Origin: an uncultured Paraprevotella sp.
Lineage (GTDB): Bacteria > Bacteroidota > Bacteroidia > Bacteroidales > Bacteroidaceae
Direction: 5' to 3'
NCBI GenBank assembly: GCA_910586505.1
Contig: CAJUGV010000003.1
Coordinates: forward strand, 124,262-188,261
DNA: 64,000 nt
Shown: positions 34,802 through 43,707 of the stretch, in pieces
How the letters are laid out: each line of letters opens with the position of its first letter
How positions within the stretch are numbered: position 1 is the stretch's first letter
The notes under the pieces: generated by a model
Told to the model about the DNA's origin: nothing
What the model saw: only the letters and a program-made list of their open reading frames with translations
Databases searched by the model: none
Translations under genes and position numbers: made by a program

Positions 34802-35728
34802 ATGCGAACATACTGGAACACCCACCGCGGCCTGCGCACGCTTGAAAATTGGGAACCCAACTGCTGGGTTCAGGTGACCTGCCCCACTCAGGACGACATA
34901 GACTATCTGGAAAATACGCTTCACATCCCCGACTACTTCTTAATGGACATCGCCGATACCGACGAGCGTGCCCGTTATGAATTCGATGACGGCTGGATCC
35001 TTATCATCCTACGTATCCCATATGTAAAAGAAGTACGTTCGCGTACCCCCTATACCACCATTCCGTTGGGTATCATCCTCAACAAGGACGTGTGCATCAC
35101 GGTGTGCAACTTCGAAACCAACATGATGATAGACTTCGTGAGCTACCAACAAAAGCGCGGTCTGGGCTTTACCGACTCCGTAGACATGGTATTCCGTCTG
35201 TTCCTCTCCTCCGCCGTATGGTACCTGAAACGGCTGAAACAAATCAATCTGCTCATCGAGAAAGCCAAACAACATCTGGACCGTAAAGTAGACAATGCAG
35301 ACCTCATCAATCTGTCGCGCCTTCAGGACAGCCTGACCTATTTCGTCACCTCTATCCGAGGCAACGAAACGCTGCTCTCCAAGTTGAAATTCAAACTTCC
35401 GGTGGACGAATTGGACGCTGACCTGATCGAGGACGTGAACATCGAAATGAGCCAGGCTCGCGAAACGACCTCCATCTACGCCAACATCCTCGACTCCACG
35501 ATGGACACGTACGCCAACATCATCAACAACAATACGAGCGCCGTAATGAAGATGCTGACCTCTATCTCCATCATCCTCATGTTTCCCACGCTCATCGCCA
35601 GCTTTCTGGGCATGAACCTGATCAACGGAATGGAAGAATGGGCTTGGGGATTCCCTGTGGCACTGCTGCTTACAGTGGGAATCACCGCAGCTTTTCTATG
35701 GTATTTCAGAAGAAAAACATGGATTTAG
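34802..35728 (+). CDS. corA: CorA family magnesium transporter
   Basis: 308 residues. A cytoplasmic alpha/beta N-terminal domain is followed by long helices (about 120-245) and two C-terminal transmembrane segments. The hallmark GMN lies in SFLGMNLINGM at the end of the first membrane helix, with acidic ING/MEEWAWG in the periplasmic loop. The final charged tail RRKTWI fits the pentameric CorA topology. It carries Mg2+ (or Co2+) through the inner membrane. A GGAGG sequence (34788-34792) stands 9 nt before the ATG, noticeable for Bacteroidales. Confidence 0.93.
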   Translation: MRTYWNTHRGLRTLENWEPNCWVQVTCPTQDDIDYLENTLHIPDYFLMDIADTDERARYEFDDGWILIILRIPYVKEVRSRTPYTTIPLGIILNKDVCITVCNFETNMMIDFVSYQQKRGLGFTDSVDMVFRLFLSSAVWYLKRLKQINLLIEKAKQHLDRKVDNADLINLSRLQDSLTYFVTSIRGNETLLSKLKFKLPVDELDADLIEDVNIEMSQARETTSIYANILDSTMDTYANIINNNTSAVMKMLTSISIILMFPTLIASFLGMNLINGMEEWAWGFPVALLLTVGITAAFLWYFRRKTWI

Positions 35729-35841
35729 GGAGCGGAAAGGTAAAAAAAACGGGAGATTCTTAGGTTTCAACCGTTTTTTATACTTAATTTGCGCCCTATT
35801 AAAGGAATAGTAATACCGATTCAGATACTAAAACAAGTAAC

Positions 35842-37647
35842 ATGATGGACTCTCAAGAAACTCTTCTACCGGAAGAGAACGTAACAGAAAATGCGACAAC
35901 TGAAGTAAACGAAACGGAAAACCGCACCGCAGAAGTTCCACAGACACAGGAAGCCGTTGTAGCCCGGGTGAAAGAACTGGCGGAAGCCGACACTGTGGCA
36001 GAAAAACAAGAACTGGACACACTGAAACAGGTTTTCTACAAAATACATAAGGCAAACGTAGCCGCAGCCCGTGCTCAATTCATCGAAAACGGCGGCGAAC
36101 CGGAAGCATTTCTCCCGGCCCCCAACGTACTTGAAGACGAATTCAAGACGGCCCTAAACGTTATCAGACAAAAACGCGCCGCACAACAGGCTGAACAGGA
36201 ACGTCTGAAGGCGGAAAACCTGCAAAAAAAACAGGAAATACTGGAACGTATCAAGGCCATGAGCAGCACGCCCGAAGAAGCCAACCAGACTTACAAGGAG
36301 TTCAAGGAGCTACAAAACCAATGGAAAGAACTGACACTCGTTCCGGCGGAAAAGGCAAGCGAACTGTGGAAAACGTATCAGCTCTATGTAGAACAATTCT
36401 ACGACCAGCTGAAACTGAACAACGAATTTCGCGAATATGACTTTAAGAAAAACCTGGAAATAAAGACCCGTCTATGCGAGGCGGCGGAGAAACTGAGCGA
36501 AGAGGCCGACGTAGTATCCGCTTTCCAGCAATTGCAGGCCCTGCATCAGGAATTCAAGGAAACAGGTCCTGTGGCCAAAGAACTGCGTGAAGAAATATGG
36601 ACCCGCTTCAAGACAGCCTCCACATCTGTAAACAAACGCCACCAACAATACTTCGAAGAAATCAAACAGAAAGAAGAAGAGAATCTGGCACTCAAGTCAG
36701 CGCTCTGCGAAAAAATAGAGACCATAGACCTGGCCGGGATACAATCGGCCTCTGAATGGGAGAACCAGACGCAAGCTATCATCGAGATGCAGAAGGAATG
36801 GCGTACCATAGGCTTCGCACCGCAACGGATGAACGTAAGAATTTTCGAGCGTTTCCGCAACGCATGCGACCGCTTCTTCACAGAAAAAGCAGCATACTTC
36901 AAACATCTGAAAGAAGAACAGATACAAAACCTGGCCAAAAAAACGGAACTCTGCGAACTGGCGGAAACCCTGAAAGACAGTACGGAATGGAAGGCCACAG
37001 CCGAAAAGCTCATGCAGATACAAAAGGAATGGAAAGCCATCGGCGCCGTTCCCAAGAAACATGCGGAAGCACTGTGGCAGCGTTTTATCAGCGCATGCGA
37101 TTACTTCTTCGAGCAGAAAGGCAAGAATACCGCTTCACAACGCGGAGAAGAAAAAGAGAACCTGCAAAAAAAGGAGCATATCATAGAAAGGCTGAAAGCA
37201 TTGCTGGATAATGAAAGCCAAGACAACAAACAGGAAACCGTAAGGGAACTCATGAAAGAGTGGAACGGAATCGGATTCGTACCTTTCAAGGAGAAAGATA
37301 AAATATACAAAGCGTATCACGAAACGGTGGACCAACTGTTCAAGATACTGAACATGTCGGCTGCACGCCGCCGCCTCGACAACTTCAAAAACAATCTGAA
37401 GAACGACCTCAAAGAAGGCGGACAGGGACTGGCACGCGAACGGGAACGTCTGATACGCGCCTATGAAAACAAACGTAACGAAATCAAGACTTACGAGAAC
37501 AACCTCGGCTTCCTGACATGCAGTTCAAAGAAAGGCAACAGCCTGCTGAACGAGATGAATAAGAAAATGGAGAAACTGAAAGACGAATTAAGTCTGATCG
37601 GCGAGAAAATCGCTGCTATAGACAAAGAGACAAACGAACAGAAATAA
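35842..37647 (+). CDS. DUF349 domain protein
   Basis: 601 residues, cytoplasmic, highly charged and almost wholly helical. After an acidic Thr/Glu-rich N-terminus (about 1-50) there are repeated DUF349 units of about 70 residues, recognisable from QNQWKEL, HQEFKETGPV, QKEWRTIGFAP, QKEWKAIGAVPK and MKEWNGIGFVP. The C-terminal 100 residues form a coiled-coil-like helix pair. The family's role is not established in Bacteroidota. A near-consensus -7 (TTAATTTG) is about 50 nt upstream. A strong terminator follows. Confidence 0.88.
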   Translation: MMDSQETLLPEENVTENATTEVNETENRTAEVPQTQEAVVARVKELAEADTVAEKQELDTLKQVFYKIHKANVAAARAQFIENGGEPEAFLPAPNVLEDEFKTALNVIRQKRAAQQAEQERLKAENLQKKQEILERIKAMSSTPEEANQTYKEFKELQNQWKELTLVPAEKASELWKTYQLYVEQFYDQLKLNNEFREYDFKKNLEIKTRLCEAAEKLSEEADVVSAFQQLQALHQEFKETGPVAKELREEIWTRFKTASTSVNKRHQQYFEEIKQKEEENLALKSALCEKIETIDLAGIQSASEWENQTQAIIEMQKEWRTIGFAPQRMNVRIFERFRNACDRFFTEKAAYFKHLKEEQIQNLAKKTELCELAETLKDSTEWKATAEKLMQIQKEWKAIGAVPKKHAEALWQRFISACDYFFEQKGKNTASQRGEEKENLQKKEHIIERLKALLDNESQDNKQETVRELMKEWNGIGFVPFKEKDKIYKAYHETVDQLFKILNMSAARRRLDNFKNNLKNDLKEGGQGLARERERLIRAYENKRNEIKTYENNLGFLTCSSKKGNSLLNEMNKKMEKLKDELSLIGEKIAAIDKETNEQK

Positions 37648-37664
37648 ACGGCTTCCATCGCCGG

Positions 37665-37712
37665 AATCATTAGGCCGCAGTAGGGTGTATTCCTTACTGC
37701 GGCCTAATGATT
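37665..37712. terminator. strong hairpin terminator after the DUF349 gene
   Basis: Perfect 18-bp arms 37665-37682 (AATCATTAGGCCGCAGTA) and 37695-37712 with a 12-nt loop. A short T-run (TTTCTC) follows on the plus strand. Confidence 0.85.
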
Positions 37713-37781
37713 TCTCTCCTGATACCCTGCTCCGTGTGCCCCAAAAGAAACGGCACAGGGCTTCGCATACGGAAAGATATG

Positions 37782-37812
37782 AAAAGACCTCCCTCGGAAT
37801 GAGGGAGGTCTT
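37782..37812 (-). terminator. terminator of the tRNA-Gln transcript
   Basis: A perfect 12-bp stem AAGACCTCCCTC (37784-37795) / GAGGGAGGTCTT (37801-37812) with a 5-nt loop. On the minus strand it is followed by TTTTC and lies directly 3' of the downstream tRNA gene. Confidence 0.85.
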
Positions 37813-37815
37813 ACG

Positions 37816-37886
37816 TTGGACTACCAGGACTCGAACCTGGAAAAACAGGACCAGAATCTGTTGTGTTACCATTACACCATAGTCCA
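37816..37886 (-). tRNA. tRNA-Gln (anticodon CTG), downstream copy
   Basis: The minus strand folds as a cloverleaf: acceptor TGGACTA/TAGTCCA, D stem GTGT/ACAC with loop AATGGTA, anticodon arm ACAGA-TTCTGGT-CCTGT, T arm CCAGG-TTCGAGT-CCTGG. The loop gives anticodon CTG (Gln). The closing pair of the anticodon loop is A-C rather than Watson-Crick. CCA is not encoded. It is nearly identical to the copy at 37925-37995, differing mainly in the acceptor stem and the T loop. Confidence 0.9.
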
Positions 37887-37924
37887 ATCTTCTTCGGATT
37901 GCGGGCATTTCCTATGCCTCTGCG

Positions 37925-37995
37925 TTGGGCTACCAGGATTCGAACCTGGAAAAACAGGACCAGAATCTGTTGTGTTACCATTACACCATAGCCCA
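37925..37995 (-). tRNA. tRNA-Gln (anticodon CTG), upstream copy
   Basis: Cloverleaf with acceptor TGGGCTA/TAGCCCA, the same D and anticodon arms as the neighbouring copy, and T arm CCAGG-TTCGAAT-CCTGG. The anticodon is CTG, with the same A-C apposition below the loop. It is separated from the second copy by 38 nt and surely processed from the same transcript. Confidence 0.9.
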
Positions 37996-38013
37996 CTGTC
38001 CTTTTTGCGAGTG

Positions 38014-38045
38014 CAAATTTAGCGACTTATTTCCGAACCCACAAA
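38014..38045 (-). promoter_or_regulatory. promoter of the tRNA-Gln pair
   Basis: On the minus strand TTTG (38045-38042), 20 nt, TAAATTTG (38021-38014), a full consensus match. The predicted start near 38007 is about 12 nt before the first tRNA. Confidence 0.7.
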
Positions 38046-38220
38046 TTTTCATAGCCTTTTTTCATCAAGAATTCCGCCCGGAGATAAAAAGAAGCGGTGC
38101 GTTTTTTCCCTGTCACATTCCGTCCGTATAACTGCCACCGCCCCGTCAGGACATTACCTAAAAAAGATAAAAAGCCGGCGGTTTTGCCCTTGCAAATTAA
38201 AATGATAACAGATTATATGC

Positions 38221-38228
38221 TATCTTTG
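38221..38228 (+). promoter_or_regulatory. -7 box for rsfS-ftsH-cdsA
   Basis: TATCTTTG, an exact -7 element 27 nt before the rsfS ATG at 38256. This supports the short start and rules out the in-frame GTG at 38097, which lies upstream of the promoter. Confidence 0.55.
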
Positions 38229-38255
38229 TCCGAAATTTATATAGAGAATCAGCGC

Positions 38256-38615
38256 ATGAATGAAACGCAACAACTGATAGAAGCCATCATAAACGGCATA
38301 CAGGAAAAGAAAGGAAAACAGATTGTAATAGCCGATCTGACAGACATCGGCGAAACCATTTGCCGCTACTTTATTATTTGTCAGGGAAACTCCCCCGCAC
38401 AGGTGCAAGCCATCGCAGAGTCCATAGGCGATGCCGCACGCCTGAAATGTCAGGCTAAACCGGTGGCTGTAGACGGCATGAAAAATGCCGAGTGGGTGGC
38501 CATGGACTACATTGATGTCATTGTACATGTATTTCTTCCCCAGACACGCAGTTTCTACGACATCGAACACCTTTGGGCTGATGCGCAACTGACAGAAATC
38601 CCCGACTTAGACTAA
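38256..38615 (+). CDS. rsfS: ribosome silencing factor RsfS
   Basis: 119 residues from the ATG at 38256 (MNETQQLIEAI), the size expected for RsfS/Iojap. Conserved features are KGKQIVIADL, CRYFIICQGNSPAQVQAIAES, and MKNAEWVAMDYIDVIVHVFLPQTRSFYDIEHLW. The protein binds uL14 on the 50S subunit and prevents subunit joining in slow growth. It stands 20 nt before ftsH in what appears to be an rsfS-ftsH-cdsA operon. Confidence 0.94.
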   Translation: MNETQQLIEAIINGIQEKKGKQIVIADLTDIGETICRYFIICQGNSPAQVQAIAESIGDAARLKCQAKPVAVDGMKNAEWVAMDYIDVIVHVFLPQTRSFYDIEHLWADAQLTEIPDLD

Positions 38616-38635
38616 ACCCTAACTATAGAATCAGT

Positions 38636-40726
38636 ATGAAAGAGAAAGAAAACAAAAACAAGATGCCACGGTTCAGCCTGAACTGGATGTACGGCATCAT
38701 TGTATGTATATTGCTGTATCTGCTCCTTACAGGCAACAACGGAGGGGCCCTCAGAGAGGTGGACTACAGCCAGTTCGAAGACTATGTAAAGAAAGGATAC
38801 GCCGCAAAAATCGTGGCACAGAAAGACAAGCGCGTGTTGGAAATGACCGTGGCACAGGAACATCTGAAAGACGTGTTCGGAACGGACAACCCCAAGAAAA
38901 CCGGTGTGCCGCCCGTTGTCACCACCGAATATGCCTCCAACGACAAACTGATGGAACTTGTGGACAAGGCGCGTGAAGACCAGGCTTTCAACGGAAATCT
39001 TAGCTTTAAGCAAGAGAGCGACTTGTTGCCCAATATCTTCTGGAACCTCTTCCCCCTGCTCATCATCGTAGCCGTGTGGATGTTTATCATGAGACGCATG
39101 GGGGGTGGCAGTCCGGCAGGTGGTAGCGTGTTCAATGTAGGAAAGAGCAAAGCACGGCTGATAGAAAAAGGTGAAGGCACGAAGGTGACATTCAAAGATG
39201 TGGCCGGACAAGCCGGCGCCAAAATGGAAGTGGCGGAAATCGTGGAATTCCTCAAGAATCCGAAGAAATTCACCGATCTGGGCGGCAAGATACCCAAGGG
39301 AGCATTGCTGGTAGGCCCTCCGGGAACAGGTAAAACATTATTGGCCAAGGCGGTGGCCGGCGAAGCAGACGTACCGTTCTTCTCCTTGTCCGGCTCAGAC
39401 TTCGTGGAAATGTTCGTAGGAGTAGGTGCCAGCCGTGTGCGCGATCTGTTCCGTCAAGCGAAAGAGAAATCCCCGTGCATCATCTTTATCGATGAAATTG
39501 ATGCCGTGGGACGTGCCCGCGGCAAAAACCCAGCCATGGGCGGCAACGACGAACGGGAAAACACGCTGAACCAGCTACTGACCGAAATGGATGGTTTCGG
39601 TACAAACAGCGGCGTTATCATACTGGCAGCTACCAACCGCGTTGACATTCTGGACAAAGCCTTACTACGTGCCGGACGTTTCGACAGGCAGATTCACGTG
39701 GACCTGCCCGACCTGAACGAACGTAAGGCCGTCTTTAAAGTACATCTACGTCCGGTCAAAACCGACAGCACCGTAGATATCGACCTGTTGGCACGCCAGA
39801 CTCCGGGGTTCTCCGGCGCCGACATCGCCAACGTATGCAACGAAGCGGCCCTGATTGCCGCACGCCACAACAAGAAAGCCGTAAGCAAGGAGGATTTTCT
39901 AAGTGCCGTAGACCGCATCATCGGAGGATTGGAGAAACAGACCAAGGTCATCACCGCCGAAGAAAAACGCACCATCGCCTTGCACGAAGCCGGACACGCA
40001 ACCATCTCATGGTTCCTGCAATATGCCAACCCGTTGATAAAGGTGACCATCGTGCCGCGGGGACGTGCGTTGGGAGCCGCATGGTATCTGCCGGAGGAAC
40101 GCCAAATCACCACCAAAGAACAGATGCTCGACGAGATGTGTGCCACTTTGGGCGGACGTGCGGCCGAAGAGGTCTTCACCGGACATATATCTTCCGGAGC
40201 TATGAACGACTTGGAGCGTGTGACCAAACAAGCATACGGAATGATAGCTTATATGGGAATGAGCGAAGAACTGCCTAACCTATGCTATTACAACCAGGAC
40301 GACTATAACTTTACGAAACCCTACTCAGACCAAACCGCACAACGTATTGACGAAGGCGTGAAACGGATGGTGGCCGAACAGTATGAACGTGCGAAAGAAT
40401 TGCTGCGCACACATGCCGAAGGACATGCCAAGCTGGCTGAAGTCTTAGTAGAGCGCGAGGTTATCTATGCAGAGGACGTGGAGAAGATTTTCGGCAAGCG
40501 ACCGTGGACCAGTCGGACGGAAGAACTGCTCAGCATGAACGAAGAGCAAGACGTAAGTGAGACAACCACGGATAATAATAGCGAAGAAGAAAAACATACC
40601 CACCACGAACTTGCGGACAAAACCCCGGATAGCGAACAGGAAACTTCTCGCCTCGGCAACGCGGTAACGGAAACAGAAAAGTATACCGAATTGCCACAGA
40701 ACAACACTGAAAAAGAAGAAAAATGA
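38636..40726 (+). CDS. ftsH: ATP-dependent zinc metalloprotease FtsH
   Basis: 696 residues. Two transmembrane segments (about 16-33 and 134-152) flank a small periplasmic domain. The AAA domain has Walker A GPPGTGKT at 227-234, Walker B IIFIDEIDAVG (about 282) and the second region of homology AATNRVDILDKALLRAGRFDR. The protease zinc site is H450-E-A-G-H454 with the third ligand D525 in AMNDLE. After about residue 632 there is an extended acidic, Ser/Thr/Glu-rich tail, probably disordered. It degrades membrane and regulatory proteins. The stop overlaps the cdsA start (ATGA). Confidence 0.97.
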   Translation: MKEKENKNKMPRFSLNWMYGIIVCILLYLLLTGNNGGALREVDYSQFEDYVKKGYAAKIVAQKDKRVLEMTVAQEHLKDVFGTDNPKKTGVPPVVTTEYASNDKLMELVDKAREDQAFNGNLSFKQESDLLPNIFWNLFPLLIIVAVWMFIMRRMGGGSPAGGSVFNVGKSKARLIEKGEGTKVTFKDVAGQAGAKMEVAEIVEFLKNPKKFTDLGGKIPKGALLVGPPGTGKTLLAKAVAGEADVPFFSLSGSDFVEMFVGVGASRVRDLFRQAKEKSPCIIFIDEIDAVGRARGKNPAMGGNDERENTLNQLLTEMDGFGTNSGVIILAATNRVDILDKALLRAGRFDRQIHVDLPDLNERKAVFKVHLRPVKTDSTVDIDLLARQTPGFSGADIANVCNEAALIAARHNKKAVSKEDFLSAVDRIIGGLEKQTKVITAEEKRTIALHEAGHATISWFLQYANPLIKVTIVPRGRALGAAWYLPEERQITTKEQMLDEMCATLGGRAAEEVFTGHISSGAMNDLERVTKQAYGMIAYMGMSEELPNLCYYNQDDYNFTKPYSDQTAQRIDEGVKRMVAEQYERAKELLRTHAEGHAKLAEVLVEREVIYAEDVEKIFGKRPWTSRTEELLSMNEEQDVSETTTDNNSEEEKHTHHELADKTPDSEQETSRLGNAVTETEKYTELPQNNTEKEEK

Positions 40727-41574
40727 ACGAGAAAATAAAGAACCTATGCCTACGCACTGCAACGGGCATTGCTTTCGTAGCAGTGCTTGTAGGCGGTATT
40801 CTGTGGAACAATGTGTCATTCACCCTGCTCTTCGCCGTCATCACGGGACTGAGTGTACGGGAATTCTGCCAAATAGTAAACCAACGTGAAGACGTACAAA
40901 TCAATACCGTGATATGCACGGCAACCGGCGTCTACCTGTTTCTGGCTATATCGGGGTTTTGCAGTCACATCACGCCCAGCGGTATATTTATTCCTTATCT
41001 GCTTTCAGTGGTCTATCTGCTAATTAGCGAGTTATATCTCAAAAGCAGTCACTCACTCAACAATTGGGCATACACCATGCTGAGTCAGATGTATGTGGCC
41101 CTCCCGTTCGCCTCACTCAATGTATTGGCTTTCCAACCGGAATCCTCATACAGTCTTGGAGTCGTTTATAGCAGCGTCTTCACACTATCCGTGTTTGTGT
41201 TTCTGTGGATCAGTGATTCGGGTGCCTATTGCTTCGGCTCACTCTTCGGACGTCATAAGTTATTCCCGCGTATCTCCCCTAACAAATCATGGGAAGGCTC
41301 TTTGGGCGGCGGACTGGCAGCTATCGCCGTCTCACAGATTTTCGCCTGCTATGAGCCAACACTCAACAGATGGGAATGGGCCGGACTTTCCTTCATAGTG
41401 GTTATCTTCGGCACTTGGGGGGATTTGGTGGAGAGCCTGATAAAACGGCAACTACAAATCAAAGACAGCGGCCATATTCTTCCGGGACACGGAGGCATAC
41501 TCGACCGCTTCGACAGCTCACTGCTAGCCATACCGGCTGCTGTCATTTATCTGTATACGATTACCTTATTATAA
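40723..41574 (+). CDS. cdsA: phosphatidate cytidylyltransferase
   Basis: 283 residues with about seven to eight membrane helices. The C-terminal CDP-alcohol-forming signature is present: SDSGAYCFGSLFGRHKLFPRISPNKSWEG is split across the active site (about 166-195; only key residues D, S and K are relevant), followed by DLVESLIKRQLQIKDSGHIL and PGHGGILDRFDS. It makes CDP-diacylglycerol from phosphatidic acid and CTP at the inner membrane. A 4-nt overlap with ftsH couples their translation. It converges with lpxB, 12 nt between stops, with no clear terminator. Confidence 0.95.
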   Translation: MNEKIKNLCLRTATGIAFVAVLVGGILWNNVSFTLLFAVITGLSVREFCQIVNQREDVQINTVICTATGVYLFLAISGFCSHITPSGIFIPYLLSVVYLLISELYLKSSHSLNNWAYTMLSQMYVALPFASLNVLAFQPESSYSLGVVYSSVFTLSVFVFLWISDSGAYCFGSLFGRHKLFPRISPNKSWEGSLGGGLAAIAVSQIFACYEPTLNRWEWAGLSFIVVIFGTWGDLVESLIKRQLQIKDSGHILPGHGGILDRFDSSLLAIPAAVIYLYTITLL

Positions 41575-41586
41575 TAAAGAAAGAAC

Positions 41587-42729
41587 TTACTTCCGTTCAA
41601 GCAATCTTACCATCATCTCAGCCGCTTTAACCGGCGCACCGGTATCGCCCAGACGGACGACCATGTCTTCATATCCCCGCAACATCATATCACGCCCTTC
41701 ACCACCGGGCAAAATGCGAATCAGTTCCCGACGTATATTCCTCACTGTCATTCCGTCGGCCACCAGTTCGCGTACTACTTCGCGTCCCGCTATCAGATTG
41801 ACCAGCGAAACAAACTTCACCTTCAGAAGGTGACGACGCAAAAACGATACCACCCGACCGCATGCCGTATAATAACACACCACTTGCGGTACACGGAATA
41901 TTGCCGTTTCCAGTGTGGCCGTACCTGAAGTGACCAAAGCCACGCAGGCATGATTCAGCATACGGTAAGTCTGACCGTAAAGCACCTTTATACCCCTTCC
42001 CTCTAACACAGAAGCATAAAACTCCGGTTCTATATTGGGAGCGGCCGCCAGTACAGGTTCATACTCGCTTTCAAATACCGACACAGCCTCAACCATCAAA
42101 GCCAGATTGTCTTTTATCTCCTGTTTGCGACTTCCCGCCAATAGCGCCAGCACCGGTTTACCGCTCAGCCCATTATCGCTCACGAAACGGGCAAAGTCCA
42201 CTTTATTATTCTGTCGATAATCCTCCACCTCGTCCAATGTAGGATTACCCACATAGTGAATAGGATAATGATGCTTGCCCTCAAAAAAGTCCACTTCAAA
42301 GGGCAGAATGGAAAACAGCTCATTCACATCACGGCGGATGTTCTTGATACGGTACTCTTTCCAAGCCCAGATTTTGGGAGAGATATAATAATAAACCGGA
42401 ATTTTACTATACATATGCACATACTTCGCTATGGAAAGATTAAATCCGGGATAATCAACAAGTATCAACACGTCAGGGTTCCACTCCAACACATCACGTT
42501 TACAGAAGTTCATATTGCGCAGTATGGTGCGCAGATGAAGCAGGACTGGCACAAACCCCATGTAAGCCAACTCTTTGTAATGCTTCACCAACTCCCCCCC
42601 CTGCTCCTTCATCAGATCTCCGCCAAAAAAGCGGAACTCTGCCGCCCGGTCTTTTTTCTTCAGTTCTTTCATCAAACGGGAAGCATGCAAATCACCACTC
42701 GCCTCTCCCACAATCAGATAATACTTCAT
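41587..42729 (-). CDS. lpxB: lipid-A-disaccharide synthase
   Basis: 380 residues, GT19 family. The N-terminal glycosyltransferase-B domain opens with YLIVGEASGDLHASRLMKEL. Family motifs include LILVDYPGFNLSIAKYVH, YYISPKIWAWKEYRIKNIRRDV, LPFEVDFFEGKH, YVGNPTLDEV, ALLAGSRKQEI and VTSGTATLETAIF. It condenses UDP-diacylglucosamine with lipid X, a committed step of lipid A synthesis at the inner-membrane surface. Its start overlaps the surE stop by 4 nt. A run of eight G (42594-42601 on the plus strand as C) lies inside the coding region. Confidence 0.96.
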   Translation of the reverse strand: MKYYLIVGEASGDLHASRLMKELKKKDRAAEFRFFGGDLMKEQGGELVKHYKELAYMGFVPVLLHLRTILRNMNFCKRDVLEWNPDVLILVDYPGFNLSIAKYVHMYSKIPVYYYISPKIWAWKEYRIKNIRRDVNELFSILPFEVDFFEGKHHYPIHYVGNPTLDEVEDYRQNNKVDFARFVSDNGLSGKPVLALLAGSRKQEIKDNLALMVEAVSVFESEYEPVLAAAPNIEPEFYASVLEGRGIKVLYGQTYRMLNHACVALVTSGTATLETAIFRVPQVVCYYTACGRVVSFLRRHLLKVKFVSLVNLIAGREVVRELVADGMTVRNIRRELIRILPGGEGRDMMLRGYEDMVVRLGDTGAPVKAAEMMVRLLERK

Positions 42730-43508
42730 AACAGTTCCAGGTCTTTTAATCCACTCATCGCCGGATAGGCCGTCATGTCAATCGCCACAGGCGTCACAGA
42801 CACAAACCCATGTGCAAGCGCCCACATATCGGTATCCTCACATTCCGGCTCCATATTAGTAAAATCCCCTGTGAGCCAAAAATACTCCTTCCCTCGAGGA
42901 TGTCCGGCTTCCGTCCATTCAGACGACCAAGTCCCGCGCGCCATCCGACACACACGTACTCCTTTACAACCGTCCTCTTTAACCTTCGGAATGTTTACAT
43001 TCAGGCACACGCCTGCCGGAAGCCCTGTTTTGAGCACTCGTTTCACTATGGCTCTCACGAACGGAGCCGCAAAAGAAAAATCAGCATCGGCAGCAGAATC
43101 ACACAGCGAAAAACCCACCGACGGTATTCCCTTCATACATCCCTCAAACGCTGCTCCCATCGTACCGGAATAATGCACACTGACGGATGCATTGTCTCCA
43201 TGGTTAATACCGCTCACCACCACATCGGGACGACGCACCGCTTCCTTCTCTAACGCCAGCTTTACACAATCAGACGGCGTTCCGCTACATGCACAGATCC
43301 TCACACCCGGGCGTTTCTCCACAATGTCATAATACAGCGGTATGACCGATGTAATTGAACAAGCCGCTCCGGAACGTGCACTATCCGGCGCCATTACAAG
43401 AATATCCCCTAAAGGAGACAACATATCAATCAGTTCGTTCAGTCCTTTTGCCCGTACTCCGTCATCATTCGAGAGCAGGATTAATGGCCTCATGTTGTTC
43501 ATTATCAT
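42726..43508 (-). CDS. surE: 5'/3'-nucleotidase SurE
   Basis: About 260 residues. The metal-binding signature ILLSNDDGVRAKGLNEL (about 9-25), VVSGINHGDNASVSVHYSGTMGAAFEG (about 95-120) and the SGTPSDCVKLAL segment are all present. SurE is a divalent-metal nucleotidase acting on nucleoside monophosphates. The first ATG (43508) is used; a second at 43499 also gives a plausible start. It forms a two-gene unit with lpxB, divergent from parA. Confidence 0.94.
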   Translation of the reverse strand: MIMNNMRPLILLSNDDGVRAKGLNELIDMLSPLGDILVMAPDSARSGAACSITSVIPLYYDIVEKRPGVRICACSGTPSDCVKLALEKEAVRRPDVVVSGINHGDNASVSVHYSGTMGAAFEGCMKGIPSVGFSLCDSAADADFSFAAPFVRAIVKRVLKTGLPAGVCLNVNIPKVKEDGCKGVRVCRMARGTWSSEWTEAGHPRGKEYFWLTGDFTNMEPECEDTDMWALAHGFVSVTPVAIDMTAYPAMSGLKDLELL

Positions 43509-43523
43509 ACATATTTGTTATTA

Positions 43524-43531
43524 CAAAAGTA
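43524..43531 (-). promoter_or_regulatory. -7 box for surE-lpxB
   Basis: On the minus strand TACTTTTG, matching TAnnTTTG, 15 nt before the first surE ATG. No convincing -33 partner is seen, and the leader would be very short. Confidence 0.4.
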
Positions 43532-43572
43532 CGAAAAAGGATTAAAAAACCAGCCTTTTAATCAAAAAACAT

Positions 43573-43580
43573 TATCTTTG
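43573..43580 (+). promoter_or_regulatory. -7 boxes upstream of parA
   Basis: TATCTTTG here, and a second candidate TACTTTTG at 43680-43687, both match TAnnTTTG. The first would give a leader of about 120 nt containing a small hairpin (CTCAGT 43596-43601 / ACTGAG 43615-43620). The second would start transcription about 14 nt before the parA ATG. Neither has a clean -33 TTTG at 19-21 nt. Confidence 0.4.
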
Positions 43581-43707
43581 CAGATAGATGCTTCTCTCAG
43601 TTATTAACAATATCACTGAGTTTTCAACAATTTAACGTTTATCCCTGCATTCGCCAAGACACGGTCGTCAGGAATACGTTACTTTTGCACAAACCAACTA
43701 TTACAAT

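Noticed and set aside
42594..42601. Run of eight G/C inside lpxB as a phase-variation site
   Set aside because: lpxB is needed for lipid A, so ON/OFF switching is unlikely, and an 8-bp run is short compared with the 13-bp fimbrial tract.
43581..43690. Origin of replication or parS signals near parAB (TTATTAACA and TTTTCAACA resemble DnaA boxes)
   Set aside because: Only two degenerate matches, no AT-rich unwinding region and no parS palindrome; parAB in this order is not always next to oriC.
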